NCBI GenBank assembly: GCA_963702575.1
Contig: CAVPCU010000005.1
Coordinates: 310,001 to 374,000, forward strand
Length of the DNA stretch: 64,000 nucleotides
Reading direction: 5' to 3'
DNA from: VRUE01 sp963702575
GTDB taxonomy: Bacteria > Actinomycetota > Thermoleophilia > Solirubrobacterales > 70-9
Shown: piece after piece, positions 51,567-59,934 of the stretch
Layout: every line of letters begins with the position of its first letter
Numbering within the stretch: position 1 is the first letter of the stretch
The notes under the pieces: generated by a model
Database searches by the model: none
The model's input: only the letters and a program-made list of their open reading frames with translations
What the model was told of the DNA's origin: nothing
Made by a program: the position numbers and the translations under genes

Positions 51567-52424
51567 CTAGCGCTCGCCCGGGTGCGTCACCCGTTCGGCC
51601 TGGCGGCGGAGTTCTTCGGCGGCCTCGCGCGTCGCGGCGAACGCCTCGTCTTTGGCGGCGGCGACGCCCTCGCTCGGCTTGCCGCCGACGACGTCGCGGA
51701 AAGCGTTCTTGAAGCGCTCGGTGCGACGCTCCGGGGCGAAGCGCTCCTCCGCCTTGGCTTGCTTCGCGGGGCGGCGCTCGCCGTAGCGGCGCCGCGCCCA
51801 GGGCGAGCCGGGCTTGCCGATCCGGGCGGAGCCGTAGATCGCCAGCGGCAGGAAGAAGAAGCCGATCGCGCCGTGCAGCATGCGCTGCTTGGCGAAGCAG
51901 ACCGCGACGGTGCCGAGGACGATCAGGGCGCCGACGATGCTCTCGATCGTCCGCGCCAGCGAGCCGGTCTCGAAGGTGAAGGGCGAGGCGCCGAGCAGGA
52001 CCAGCCCCATCGCCGCCGCGGCGATTACGGTCGCGTCGATCGAGAGGCGGCCCTCCTCCGCCCAGTAGACGTCGTCGAGGTAGACCCAGAGGGCGAACTC
52101 GTCGATCGTGAGGCCGGCGCCGACACCGAAGAAGAAGGCCGAGATCTCGGCCCAGGGCTCGTCGCCGAGGACGGCGAAGCCGACGCAGCCGGCGATCATC
52201 ATCGTCACGATCCCGAAGACCAGGTGGTGGAGGTGGACGCCGCTGTCGCTGACCACGCTGCCGGGCCACCAGGGGACGCGCGGGCTGCGCATCAGCCGCG
52301 TGCTCATGCGGATGAAGGCGAAGGAGAGGACGAAGCCGGCGAGGACGAGGAAGAGCCCCTGCTTTTCTTCGGCGAGGATCTGGTCGTTCCAGAATTCGGA
52401 CAGGATCGAGGCGGTGGTGGTCAT
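51567..52424 (-). CDS. Multi-pass membrane protein, unknown function
   Basis: 285 residues, start ATG at 52424, overlapping the upstream gene by ATGA. About six hydrophobic helices (LFLVLAGFVLSFAFIRM, LVFGIVTMMIAGCVGFAVL, VIAAAAMGLVLLGA and others) with conserved-looking polar residues VHLHHLVFG and TIDEFALWVYLDDVYW. A charged cytoplasmic tail follows (KQAKAEERFAPERRTERFKNAF). It resembles integral membrane proteins common in actinobacteria; no function assigned. Confidence 0.75.
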   Translation of the reverse strand: MTTTASILSEFWNDQILAEEKQGLFLVLAGFVLSFAFIRMSTRLMRSPRVPWWPGSVVSDSGVHLHHLVFGIVTMMIAGCVGFAVLGDEPWAEISAFFFGVGAGLTIDEFALWVYLDDVYWAEEGRLSIDATVIAAAAMGLVLLGASPFTFETGSLARTIESIVGALIVLGTVAVCFAKQRMLHGAIGFFFLPLAIYGSARIGKPGSPWARRRYGERRPAKQAKAEERFAPERRTERFKNAFRDVVGGKPSEGVAAAKDEAFAATREAAEELRRQAERVTHPGER

Positions 52425-53158
52425 CGTGCTGGCGGGGCCGAGTGTAGCCGCGGCTCGCCACCGTCCTTCTCGGCAACCAGGTCGAGCGTGAGCAGCACCG
52501 CGGCGACGGCGTAGAAGGGGGTGAGGAGGACGTTGGTCGAGGTGTCGGCGAGCCACTCGGCGAAGAGCGAGTTGCCGAGCAGCGAGTGGGCGATCCCGGT
52601 CGCACCGCTGGTCAGCGCGTCCGTGGCGACCTCGATCGGGACGAGGATCGCGAGCACGTACCAGAAGCGGCCGCGCACCAGGCGAAAGCTGCGGGCGAAG
52701 GCGCTGCGGATCCCGCGGTGCTCTATCTCAACCACCGGGGCGGCCAATCCGAGGTAGACGAAGAGGAGCACGCCGGGCACGACGAAGGCGATCGTCCCGA
52801 CCGCGACGAGCACGGTGAAGATCAAGTCGACGGCGACAAGGCGGCCGTAGCTGACCGTGCGGGCGATCTCGCCCAGGGAGGGCGGTCCACCGTCGTGCGG
52901 GTGGGTGAGGGCGATCGCCACCGCGCCGGTGTAGAAGATCTCGCCGAGCAGGCCGGTGGTGGTGAGCAGCAGCAGGGCGAGCAGCGCGGCCGCGATCCGC
53001 AGGCCGCTGCCGAGGTCGAGCTGGGTCGCGTCGACGTTGACCGGCACCGCGTGGATCAGCCCCAGGGGGACGAAGACGACGACCGCGACCGCCAACAGCG
53101 GCCGCGCCCAGGCGAGGTAGGTCCGCCAGATCCGCGCGTAGAGGGAGAGGACGCTCAC
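52421..53158 (-). CDS. Multi-pass membrane protein, unknown function
   Basis: 245 residues if GTG at 53158 is the start. Five or six hydrophobic helices (LLAVAVVVFVPLGLIHAV, ALLALLLLTTTGLL, IFTVLVAVGTIAFVVPGVLLFVYL) and EHRGIRSAFARSFRLVRGRFW between helices, reminiscent of the glycerophosphoryl diester phosphodiesterase membrane-domain/DUF975 type. The start codon lies at the foot of a 47-base hairpin. It is coupled to the next membrane protein gene. Confidence 0.72.
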   Translation of the reverse strand: MSVLSLYARIWRTYLAWARPLLAVAVVVFVPLGLIHAVPVNVDATQLDLGSGLRIAAALLALLLLTTTGLLGEIFYTGAVAIALTHPHDGGPPSLGEIARTVSYGRLVAVDLIFTVLVAVGTIAFVVPGVLLFVYLGLAAPVVEIEHRGIRSAFARSFRLVRGRFWYVLAILVPIEVATDALTSGATGIAHSLLGNSLFAEWLADTSTNVLLTPFYAVAAVLLTLDLVAEKDGGEPRLHSAPPAR

Positions 53159-53203
53159 GAATCTGCATTTGTACGTGCTATGCACGTACGGACGCAGATT
53201 CGT
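53157..53203 (-). promoter_or_regulatory. Long imperfect hairpin covering a start codon
   Basis: 22-base arms matching at 19 positions (ACGAATCTGC...TGTACGTGC against GCACGTAC...GCAGATTCGT) with a 3-base loop. It lies just after the stop of the gene at 53208 and ends at the GTG start (53158) of the downstream gene on the same strand. It could hide the initiation region in mRNA or serve as a protein-binding site. There is no T-run. Confidence 0.55.
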
Positions 53204-53207
53204 CGAC

Positions 53208-53537
53208 TCATCGGCGACGGCGCCCCGAGGGCCGCCGGCCGCGCTCCTCCAGCTTCGACTGCGAGGACTCGCCGGCGGGGACCCGCCTGACCTCGCGCAG
53301 GTCGGGGACCAGCAGCTCTTCGGCGCACCGCCGGTGCCAGTGGTGGTGTTCGGTGCCGCCGAGGCGCAGCACGTACTGGACCACGGTGTGCTCGCTGCCG
53401 ATCGGGATGTCGCCGTGACAGGACGGGCAGCGGTAGAGCTTCTGTCCGAAGCTGCGGATCAGCCAGACCTCGTTGCCTTCGTCGTCGAGGCCGCGCAGGC
53501 TCCAGCGTTTGCTGGGAAGCCCGGTGAGCTCGCTCAT
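53208..53537 (-). CDS. Small zinc-ribbon-like protein
   Basis: 109 residues, ATG at 53537. One CxxC pair (YRCPSCHGDIPIGSEHTVV) and a later His-rich/Cys segment (EHHHWHRRCAEELL) look like a treble-clef or zinc-ribbon site. The C-terminal tail is Arg-rich (KLEERGRRPSGRRRR). Similar short proteins occur in actinobacteria without known function. It overlaps the next upstream gene by ATGA. Confidence 0.7.
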   Translation of the reverse strand: MSELTGLPSKRWSLRGLDDEGNEVWLIRSFGQKLYRCPSCHGDIPIGSEHTVVQYVLRLGGTEHHHWHRRCAEELLVPDLREVRRVPAGESSQSKLEERGRRPSGRRRR

Positions 53538-53917
53538 CGCCTCGAGAGCCAGGCGAAGCCGGCGGCCATCGCCACGTTCGCGACCCCGGCCAGCCGCAGG
53601 CCGAGCTTGGCGCCCGGGCGGCTTACCGCCGGCGACTCCGACCAGAGCGCGTCGGTTGCGATCTCGGTCCCGCGCAGCCAGGCGAGCGCCCACCAGTCAC
53701 GCTGCTCTCCCCGGGTCGCGGCGAGCAGGTGAGCCGCGGCGAAGGTGAGCCAGATCGGCCCGCAGCGGCGGAAGAGGTGCGCGGCGTCGGGCGAGGGCTC
53801 GTCGTGGCCGAGCACCCGCAGCGTCGCCTCCGGCGCGGCGATCGCGGCCGACCCGAGCAGGAGGTCGAAGGCGATCATGTTTCGGTTGGTGAGGCGAAGC
53901 GCCTGTTCCGGCGTCAT
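53534..53917 (-). CDS. Small membrane protein, unknown function
   Basis: 127 residues from ATG at 53917; ATG or GTG starts further upstream would add up to 27 residues. Three or four hydrophobic stretches (MIAFDLLLGSAAIAAPEATLRVLG, RCGPIWLTFAAAHLLAA, GLRLAGVANVAMAAGFAWL). The pattern suggests a small integral membrane protein. Divergent from the RpiR regulator gene, 61 bases apart. Confidence 0.65.
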   Translation of the reverse strand: MTPEQALRLTNRNMIAFDLLLGSAAIAAPEATLRVLGHDEPSPDAAHLFRRCGPIWLTFAAAHLLAATRGEQRDWWALAWLRGTEIATDALWSESPAVSRPGAKLGLRLAGVANVAMAAGFAWLSRR

Positions 53918-53978
53918 CTTCGGCCTCCATCCAACCAGATCGGAAGGGAATGCGGGGGCACCGGCGAAATGGACCGCC

Positions 53979-54830
53979 GTGACCAAGACCGCAACCAAAT
54001 CACCTCAGCTCAAGAGCCTTTCCGAGTACATCCAGGAACGCTTCGACGAGTTCTCGCGCTCGCAGAAAGACGTCGCCCGCTACATCGTCGACCACCTCGA
54101 CGAGGCAGCCTTCCTCACCGCCGAGGAGCTGGCCAGGAGAGCGAGCACCTCGTCATCGACGGTGGTGCGCTTCTCCCAGGCCCTCGGCTTCGAGGGCTAC
54201 CCCGAGCTTCAGCAGGCGGCGATCGAGGAGTACCGCACCGCGACGGTCGCCGGCAGCGGCACCGCCGGCGGCGCGCTCTTCTCCTTCGACCACTCCGAGC
54301 TCGAGGGCTCGCTCGGCGCCGACTACTCCAACCTCGAGGAAACCGCGCGCAAGCTGACCCGCGAGCAGGTCGAGGGCGCCGTCGCCGCGCTGGCCGAGGC
54401 GCAGCGCGTGGTGATCGTCGGGGTCGACCAGATGGCCTTCTTCGCCAGCTACCTGCGCCACATCCTCAGCCTGCTCGATATCCGCGCCGAGATCGTCGCC
54501 AGCACCGGCGGCGAGTCGCTGCAGCGACTCGGGCGGATCGACGAAGAGACGCTGGTGATCGTCCTCTCCTGCGGTCGCGCGCATCCGCTCCTGCTGCGGG
54601 CGATGAAGCTCGCCCTGCACCGCCGCGCCCGCACCCTGGCGATCTCCGACGCCTCGATGTCGGAGGTGGGCGAGCACGCCGAGCAGACGCTCTACTTCTC
54701 CTCGAACAGCCCCTCCTTCGCTCGCTCCAACACGGCCCTGATGGCGCTGGTCCAGGGCCTGGCCCATGGCCTCTACGCCCGCGACGAAGCGGCGCACAAA
54801 GACCGCATCCGCGCCTACAAACTGAAGTAG
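53979..54830 (+). CDS. MurR/RpiR family transcriptional regulator
   Basis: 283 residues from GTG 53979. N-terminal HTH_6 domain (SQKDVARYIVDHLDEAAFLTAEELARRASTS followed by VVRFSQALGFEGYPELQ). C-terminal SIS sugar-phosphate-binding domain (AQRVVIVGVDQMAFFASYLRHIL, VIVLSCGRAHPLLLRAMKLA). Family members sense sugar phosphates or cell-wall sugars. It is followed 25 bases later by pdxS, which would be an unusual target, since PLP genes are normally controlled by MocR-type PdxR. Confidence 0.88.
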   Translation: MTKTATKSPQLKSLSEYIQERFDEFSRSQKDVARYIVDHLDEAAFLTAEELARRASTSSSTVVRFSQALGFEGYPELQQAAIEEYRTATVAGSGTAGGALFSFDHSELEGSLGADYSNLEETARKLTREQVEGAVAALAEAQRVVIVGVDQMAFFASYLRHILSLLDIRAEIVASTGGESLQRLGRIDEETLVIVLSCGRAHPLLLRAMKLALHRRARTLAISDASMSEVGEHAEQTLYFSSNSPSFARSNTALMALVQGLAHGLYARDEAAHKDRIRAYKLK

Positions 54831-54855
54831 GGAACCGCCCCGTAATATTGCGCGC

Positions 54856-55743
54856 GTGACCGAGCGCGCGACTTTCAGGCTCAAGACCGGCCTTGCCGAG
54901 ATGTTGAAGGGCGGGGTGATCATGGACGTGGTCACCCCCGAGCAGGCGCGGATCGCCGAGGAGGCGGGGGCCTGCGCGGTGATGGCGCTCGAGCGGGTGC
55001 CGGCCGACATCCGCCGCGACGGCGGCGTCGCCCGCATGTCGGACCCGGCGATGATCAAGGGGATCCAGGAGGCGGTGACGATCCCGGTGATGGCGAAGGC
55101 GCGGATCGGTCACTTCGCCGAGGCCCAGGTCTTGCAGTCGCTCGAAGTCGACTACGTCGACGAGTCGGAGGTATTGACCCCGGCCGACGAGCGCAACCAC
55201 ATCGACAAGCTCGCTTTCGAGGTGCCCTTCGTCTGCGGCGCCACCAACCTCGGCGAGGCGCTGCGGCGGATCGGCGAGGGGGCGGCGATGATCCGCTCCA
55301 AGGGCGAGGCCGGCACCGGCAACGTGGTCGAGGCGGTGCGCCACATGCGCGAGATCGTCGGCGGGATCAAGCGGCTGTCCCAGCTTGGTCCCGAGGAGCT
55401 GGCCGGCGCGGCGAAGGAGCACCAGGCGCCGCTCGAAGTCGTCCACGATGTGGCCGAGCGCGGCCGCCTGCCGGTGCCGCTCTTCTGCGCCGGCGGCATC
55501 GCGACGCCGGCCGACGCTGCGTTGATGATGCAGCTCGGCGCCGAGGGCAACTTCGTCGGCTCGGGGATCTTCAAGAGCGCCGACCCCGAGCGCCGCGCGC
55601 GGGCGATCGTCGAGGCGACCACGCACTTCAACGACCCCGAGCGGGTTGCGGCCGCCTCGATCGGGCTCGGTGAGGCGATGCCGGGCCTCGAGATCGGCGA
55701 CCTGGCTGCCGCCGATGCGCTGCTGCAAGACCGTGGTTCGTAA
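54856..55743 (+). CDS. pdxS: Pyridoxal 5'-phosphate synthase, synthase subunit
   Basis: Builds PLP from ribose 5-phosphate, glyceraldehyde 3-phosphate and ammonia. 295 residues from GTG 54856. TIM-barrel with KGGVIMDVVTPEQARIAEEAGA, VMALERVPADIRRDGGVARM, catalytic Lys in MAKARIGHFAEAQ, DESEVLTPADE, and the second Lys region SKGEAGTGNVVEAVRHMR. Forms a 12-mer with PdxT, encoded 30 bases downstream. Confidence 0.97.
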   Translation: MTERATFRLKTGLAEMLKGGVIMDVVTPEQARIAEEAGACAVMALERVPADIRRDGGVARMSDPAMIKGIQEAVTIPVMAKARIGHFAEAQVLQSLEVDYVDESEVLTPADERNHIDKLAFEVPFVCGATNLGEALRRIGEGAAMIRSKGEAGTGNVVEAVRHMREIVGGIKRLSQLGPEELAGAAKEHQAPLEVVHDVAERGRLPVPLFCAGGIATPADAALMMQLGAEGNFVGSGIFKSADPERRARAIVEATTHFNDPERVAAASIGLGEAMPGLEIGDLAAADALLQDRGS

Positions 55744-55773
55744 GGCACCTGCCCGCGGGTCCTGTCGCGGACG

Positions 55774-56361
55774 ATGCGCATGTTGATCGGGGTCCTAGCG
55801 ATTCAGGGGGGCTTCGGAGCGCATCTCGAGATGCTTGGGAGCTTGGAGGCGGATGTGAGGGATGTGCGGACTCCAGGCGATCTCGTTGGGCTGGACGGGC
55901 TGGTGATTCCCGGCGGGGAGAGCACTACGATCGTCAAGGGGATCGAGTCGGCCGGGTTGGAGGAGGGGATTCGGGGGCACGTCGAAGGCGGCGCCACCGT
56001 CTTCGGGACGTGCGCCGGGATGATCGTCTGCGACGACGCCCACCTCGGCTTGATCGACGCGACGGCGCGGCGCAACGCCTTCGGCCGCCAGCTGCAGAGC
56101 TTCGAGGCCGACCTCGAGGTCGAGGGCTTGGGCGACGAGCCGCTGCGCGCGGTCTTCATCCGCGCGCCCTGGGTCGAGCGCACCGGGCCCGGGGTCGAGG
56201 TCCTCGCCTCCCACGACGGCCACCCGGTAGCGATCCGCGAGGACGGCGTCCTCGCCTGCGCCTTCCATCCCGAGCTGACCGAGGACCCGCGCCTGCACGC
56301 GCTGTTCATGGCAATGACTACGAGCGCCCGCGAGGGCGCTCCGAAGGAGGCAAGGACTTGA
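55774..56361 (+). CDS. pdxT: Pyridoxal 5'-phosphate synthase, glutaminase subunit
   Basis: Supplies ammonia to PdxS. 195 residues from ATG 55774 (ATG 55780 possible). Class I-like glutaminase with GVLAIQGGFGAHLEML, GLVIPGGESTTIVKG, nucleophile Cys in FGTCAGMIV, and His-Glu in CAFHPELTEDPRLH. All catalytic residues are intact. The stop overlaps the TTG of the following peptidase gene. Confidence 0.96.
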   Translation: MRMLIGVLAIQGGFGAHLEMLGSLEADVRDVRTPGDLVGLDGLVIPGGESTTIVKGIESAGLEEGIRGHVEGGATVFGTCAGMIVCDDAHLGLIDATARRNAFGRQLQSFEADLEVEGLGDEPLRAVFIRAPWVERTGPGVEVLASHDGHPVAIREDGVLACAFHPELTEDPRLHALFMAMTTSAREGAPKEART

Positions 56362-57467
56362 GGGACCCCAGAGTTGAGCGCCTGGCGAAGATCCTGGTCG
56401 GCTACTCGACCGAGGTGAAGGAGGGCGACGTGGTCGCGATTGACGGCGAGAGCGCCGCCGAGCCGCTGCTGCTGGCGATCTACGAGGAGGTGTTGAAGGC
56501 CGGCGCCCACCCGATAGTCAACGTCGGCCTCGACGGCCAGTCGGCCGCCTACTACAGGCACGCCACCGACGCGCAGCTTGAGTGGATCTCGCCGGTCTCC
56601 GAGTGGCTGCTCGAGAACGCCGACGTCCGCATCGCGATCGGCGCCAGCGCCAACACGCGCGAGCTCTCGGCGGTGCCGCCGGAGAGGCAGATGCGGCGCC
56701 AGGCGGCCACCGGCGAGCTGCTCGCGCGGGCGATGGAGCGCAGCGCCAGGGGCGAGCTCCGCTGGTGCTACACGCTCTTCCCGACCAACGCCTACGCCTC
56801 CGAGGCGGAGATGAGCCTGGCCGAGTACGAGGACTTCTACTTCGGCGCCTGCCTGGCCGGCGAGGACGACGGGGACCCGCTGACCGCCTGGCAGCGCGCC
56901 TCGGCCGAGACCAAGCGCCTCGCCGAGTGGATCGAGGGCCACGAGGAGGTGCGGGTGATCGCGCCCGGGACCGACATCCGGCTCGGCATCGGCGGGCGCA
57001 AGTTCATCCCCTGCGACGGCCGCCACAACATGCCCGACGGCGAGTTCTTCACCGGGCCGGTCGAGGACTCGGTCGAGGGCGAGGTCAGCTTCCACCTGCC
57101 GGCGACGATCGGCGGCCGCGAGGTCGCCGGGGTGCGTCTGCGCTTCGAGGCCGGCAGGGTGGTCGACGCGAGCGCCGAGCGCGGCGAGGAGTACCTGATC
57201 GGGCTGCTCGACACCGACGAGGGCGCGCGGCGCCTCGGCGAGCTCGGGATCGGCACCAACTACGCGATCGACCGCGGCACCCGCGAGGTGCTGCTCGACG
57301 AGAAGCTTGGCGGCACCGTCCACATGGCGGTCGGGCGCAGCTACCCCGAGTCGGGCGGCGTCAACGAGTCGGCCGTCCACACCGACCTGGTCTGCGACCT
57401 GCGCCTCGGCGGCAAGATCGTCGTCGACGGCGAGGACTTCCAGGTCGACGGCAAGTTCGTCGTCTAG
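56358..57467 (+). CDS. M29 family aminopeptidase
   Basis: 369 residues from TTG 56358, which overlaps the pdxT stop; no ATG gives the full family N-terminus. M29 features: LAKILVGYSTEVKEGDVVAI, YYRHATDAQLEWI, ELSAVPPERQMRRQ, metal-ligand regions HNMPDGEFFTGPVEDSVEG, EEYLIGLLDTDEGARRLGELGIGTN and the closing HTDLVCDL. Cobalt/zinc aminopeptidase of the thermophilic T/S type. Cytoplasmic. Confidence 0.92.
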   Translation: MRDPRVERLAKILVGYSTEVKEGDVVAIDGESAAEPLLLAIYEEVLKAGAHPIVNVGLDGQSAAYYRHATDAQLEWISPVSEWLLENADVRIAIGASANTRELSAVPPERQMRRQAATGELLARAMERSARGELRWCYTLFPTNAYASEAEMSLAEYEDFYFGACLAGEDDGDPLTAWQRASAETKRLAEWIEGHEEVRVIAPGTDIRLGIGGRKFIPCDGRHNMPDGEFFTGPVEDSVEGEVSFHLPATIGGREVAGVRLRFEAGRVVDASAERGEEYLIGLLDTDEGARRLGELGIGTNYAIDRGTREVLLDEKLGGTVHMAVGRSYPESGGVNESAVHTDLVCDLRLGGKIVVDGEDFQVDGKFVV

Positions 57468-57922
57468 CGGTTGGGGATGGGAGATCCGGCGAGGAGCAGG
57501 AACCAGGCGAAGAAGACCGCCACCGCCAGCAGCACCGAGCCCATCATCACCGCCTCGACCACCGTGGTCGAGCCGGGGGCGCTGCCGCTGTCGCGCATGC
57601 TCTTCAGCCAGCTCGGCCGCATCGGGCTGAGCCGGTTGGTGCCGGTGATCCGCATGTAGAGGCCGTTGAGGCGGCCGATCAACCAGGCGTCGAGGACGAT
57701 CGTGACCAGGATGCCGACCGCGACCACCGCGTAGGGCCCCTCGGAGGGGAACTGGGAGCTGGAGACCTGCGAGCCGATGTAGAGCCAGCCGACCGGGATC
57801 GCCGTCCAGAGCGCCAGCGCGGCGAGCAGCATGAAGAGGAATACGAGGCTCGCGGCCAGGCCCCGGGTGGGGCTCGTCGCCTGCGAATGAGCGGCCGTTT
57901 CCTGGCGCATCCCCGTGTTCAT
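57464..57922 (-). CDS. Small membrane protein, unknown function
   Basis: 152 residues from ATG at 57922. Three hydrophobic helices (LVFLFMLLAALALWTAIPVGWLY, YAVVAVGILVTIVLDAWLI, AVMMGSVLLAVAVFFAWFLLL) separated by a short loop with SPMRPSWLKSMRDS. No family recognised. It is convergent with the M29 gene (4-base overlap) and divergent from yebC, 13 bases apart. Confidence 0.68.
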   Translation of the reverse strand: MNTGMRQETAAHSQATSPTRGLAASLVFLFMLLAALALWTAIPVGWLYIGSQVSSSQFPSEGPYAVVAVGILVTIVLDAWLIGRLNGLYMRITGTNRLSPMRPSWLKSMRDSGSAPGSTTVVEAVMMGSVLLAVAVFFAWFLLLAGSPIPNR

Positions 57923-57935
57923 AGAATGGCAAACG

Positions 57936-58685
57936 ATGTCAGGGCACTCGAAGTGGTCGTCGATCAAACACAAGAAGGGCGCGGCTGACGCCAAACGCGG
58001 CAAGCTCTTCACCAAGCTCGCCCGGGCGATTACCGTCGCCGCCCGCGACGGCGGCCCCGATCCCGAGGGCAACGCGGCGCTCGCCACGGCGATCCAGAAG
58101 GCGCGCGACGCCTCGATGCCGAAGGACAACATCCAGCGCGCGGTCGACCGCGGCTCCGGGGTCGGCAGCGACGCCGCCGCGATCGAGCGGGTGGTCTTCG
58201 AGGGCTACGGCCCCGGCGGGGCGGCGGTCCTGGTCGAGGCGCTGACCGACAACCGCAACCGCACCAGCGCCGAAGTGCGCCACGCCTTCACCAAGCACAA
58301 CGGCAGCCTCGGCGAGCCGGGCTCGGTCGCCTGGATCTTCGAGAAACGCGGCGTGCTCACCGTCGACGCCGCGCGCTACGGCGAGGACGACCTGATCGCC
58401 GCGATCGACGCGGGCGCCGAGGACGTGCGCGAGGAAGGCGATGTCCTGCGGGTGCTCTGCGAGCCGGGAGACCTCGCCGCGGTGCGCGAGGCGCTCGAGG
58501 CCGCCGGCGTCGAAGTCGGCTCGGCCGAGCCGGCGCTGGAGCCGAAAAGCACGGTCGAGGTCAAGGGAGGCGAGGCCAAGGCGCTGCTCAACCTGATCGA
58601 GGCCCTCGAAGAGGACGACGACGTCAACGAGGTCCACACGAATTTCGATATCCCTGAGGAGATCCTCGCCAGCTTCGCCGCCTGA
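57936..58685 (+). CDS. yebC: YebC/PmpR family protein (TACO1-like)
   Basis: 249 residues beginning MSGHSKWSSIKHKKGAADAK, the invariant family start. It continues with LTDNRNRTSAEVRHAFTKHNG, GSVAWIFEKRG and the C-terminal EDDDVNEVHTNFD. Members were described as transcriptional regulators and more recently linked to relief of ribosome stalling at prolines, which would complement EF-P in this window. It precedes ruvC as in many bacteria. Confidence 0.95.
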   Translation: MSGHSKWSSIKHKKGAADAKRGKLFTKLARAITVAARDGGPDPEGNAALATAIQKARDASMPKDNIQRAVDRGSGVGSDAAAIERVVFEGYGPGGAAVLVEALTDNRNRTSAEVRHAFTKHNGSLGEPGSVAWIFEKRGVLTVDAARYGEDDLIAAIDAGAEDVREEGDVLRVLCEPGDLAAVREALEAAGVEVGSAEPALEPKSTVEVKGGEAKALLNLIEALEEDDDVNEVHTNFDIPEEILASFAA

Positions 58686-58743
58686 AGAGCCGATTAGCGA
58701 ACGTCACGATCTGATTCTTCGTGAGCGGCGCCGATATGGCGAT

Positions 58744-58786
58744 TGCCGCCGCCCCCGGACGCGAAGCGGAGGAGGCGGCGGTTTGT
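58744..58786 (+). terminator. Terminator hairpin between yebC and ruvC
   Basis: GCCGCCGCC pairs with GGCGGCGGT across a 20-base loop, and TTTGTT follows. It is suitably placed to end yebC transcription, so ruvCAB probably has its own promoter in the ~40 bases before 58826. Confidence 0.65.
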
Positions 58787-58825
58787 TCGTAAAGGCATCC
58801 GGGCCTTCTCCCAGAATCACTCCCC

Positions 58826-59341
58826 ATGGAAGTCGTGATCGGGATCGATCCCGGTGCCGCCAACCTCGGGTTCGGCATCGTCCGGGTCGAGGGAAATCGC
58901 ATGGCCGCGCTCGACGGCGGCGTGGTCGAGACCGCCGCCGGGGTGCCGATGGAGCGTCGATTGGAGCGCATCCACGCCTCGCTGGCCGAGCTGATCGCCT
59001 GGCACGAGCCGAAGGCGATGGCGCTCGAGGACGTCTTCTTCGGCCGCAACGCGCAGACGGCGATGACCGTCGGCCGCGCCAGCGGGGTCGCGATGCTGGC
59101 CGCCGCGCAGGCCGGGTTGAGCTGCTTCGCCTACACGCCGCAGGCGATCAAGATGGCCGTCTGCGGCTCCGGCGCGGCCGGCAAGAAGCAGGTCCAGCGG
59201 ATGGTCGGGACGCTGCTCGGGTTGCCCGAGCCGCCGCACCCCGACCACGCCGCCGACGCGCTCGCGGTGGCGATCTGCCACGGCGGCGGCGCCGGGCGCC
59301 GCGAAGCTGCCGAGCTGGCCGGCGCGAGGGCGGCCGGATGA
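58826..59341 (+). CDS. ruvC: Crossover junction endodeoxyribonuclease RuvC
   Basis: Resolves Holliday junctions. 171 residues. RNase H fold with catalytic acids in VIGIDPGAANLGFGIV, MALEDVFFGRNAQTA and DHAADALAVAICH. The Lys-rich segment GAAGKKQVQRMV is typical. ATG 58826; the stop overlaps the ruvA ATG. Confidence 0.96.
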   Translation: MEVVIGIDPGAANLGFGIVRVEGNRMAALDGGVVETAAGVPMERRLERIHASLAELIAWHEPKAMALEDVFFGRNAQTAMTVGRASGVAMLAAAQAGLSCFAYTPQAIKMAVCGSGAAGKKQVQRMVGTLLGLPEPPHPDHAADALAVAICHGGGAGRREAAELAGARAAG

Positions 59342-59934
59342 TCGCCGCGGTGCGCGGCGAGGTGATGGTGCGCCGTCCCGACCACGTCGTGATCGACGCC
59401 GGCGGGGTCGGCTACCGGCTGACCGTCTCCGCGGAGACGCTGAAGGCGGTGCCGGCGACCGGGCGCGAGGCCTTCCTCCACGCCGAGCTGGTCTCGCGCG
59501 AGGACTCGCTCGCCCTCTTCGGCTTCGCCTCCGAGGAGGAGCGCGACCTCTTCGGCCAGCTCGTCTCGGTCAGCGGCGTCGGGCCGAAGGTGGCGATCGC
59601 GGTCCTCTCGGGCGGGCCCGCCCGAGAGCTGCTGCGGGCGATCGCGGCCGGCGACGCGAAGCGCTTCCAGGCCGCGCCGGGGATCGGCAAGCGGACTTCC
59701 GAGCGGATCATCGTCGAGCTGCGCGAGAAGGTCGCGGGAGAGCTCGAGGAAGAGGTGGCGCTCGGGGGTGGGGACGACGGCGACCCGCGTTCGCTCGCCC
59801 GCGACGGCCTCGTCAACCTCGGCTACGCGCCATTGGAGGCCGAGCAGCTCCTCGACGGGATCGAGGGCGGCGACGCCGAGGAGCTGCTGGCGACGGCGCT
59901 GCGCAGGGCGGGCACCGGGAGAGGGACGGCGTGA
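59338..59934 (+). CDS. ruvA: Holliday junction branch migration protein RuvA
   Basis: 198 residues from ATG 59338 (ATGA overlap with ruvC). OB-fold start MIAAVRGEVMVRRPDHVVIDAGGVGY. Helix-hairpin-helix segments VSVSGVGPKVAIAVLSGG and APGIGKRTSERIIVELREK. The C-terminal UBA-like domain ARDGLVNLGYAPLEAEQLL contacts RuvB. Forms the tetramer that binds four-way junctions. Complete. Confidence 0.96.
   Translation: MIAAVRGEVMVRRPDHVVIDAGGVGYRLTVSAETLKAVPATGREAFLHAELVSREDSLALFGFASEEERDLFGQLVSVSGVGPKVAIAVLSGGPARELLRAIAAGDAKRFQAAPGIGKRTSERIIVELREKVAGELEEEVALGGGDDGDPRSLARDGLVNLGYAPLEAEQLLDGIEGGDAEELLATALRRAGTGRGTA

Noticed and set aside
55803..57932. 709-codon minus-strand frame opposite pdxT and the M29 peptidase
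   Set aside because: Same GC effect; no motifs, while the plus strand has complete conserved enzymes.
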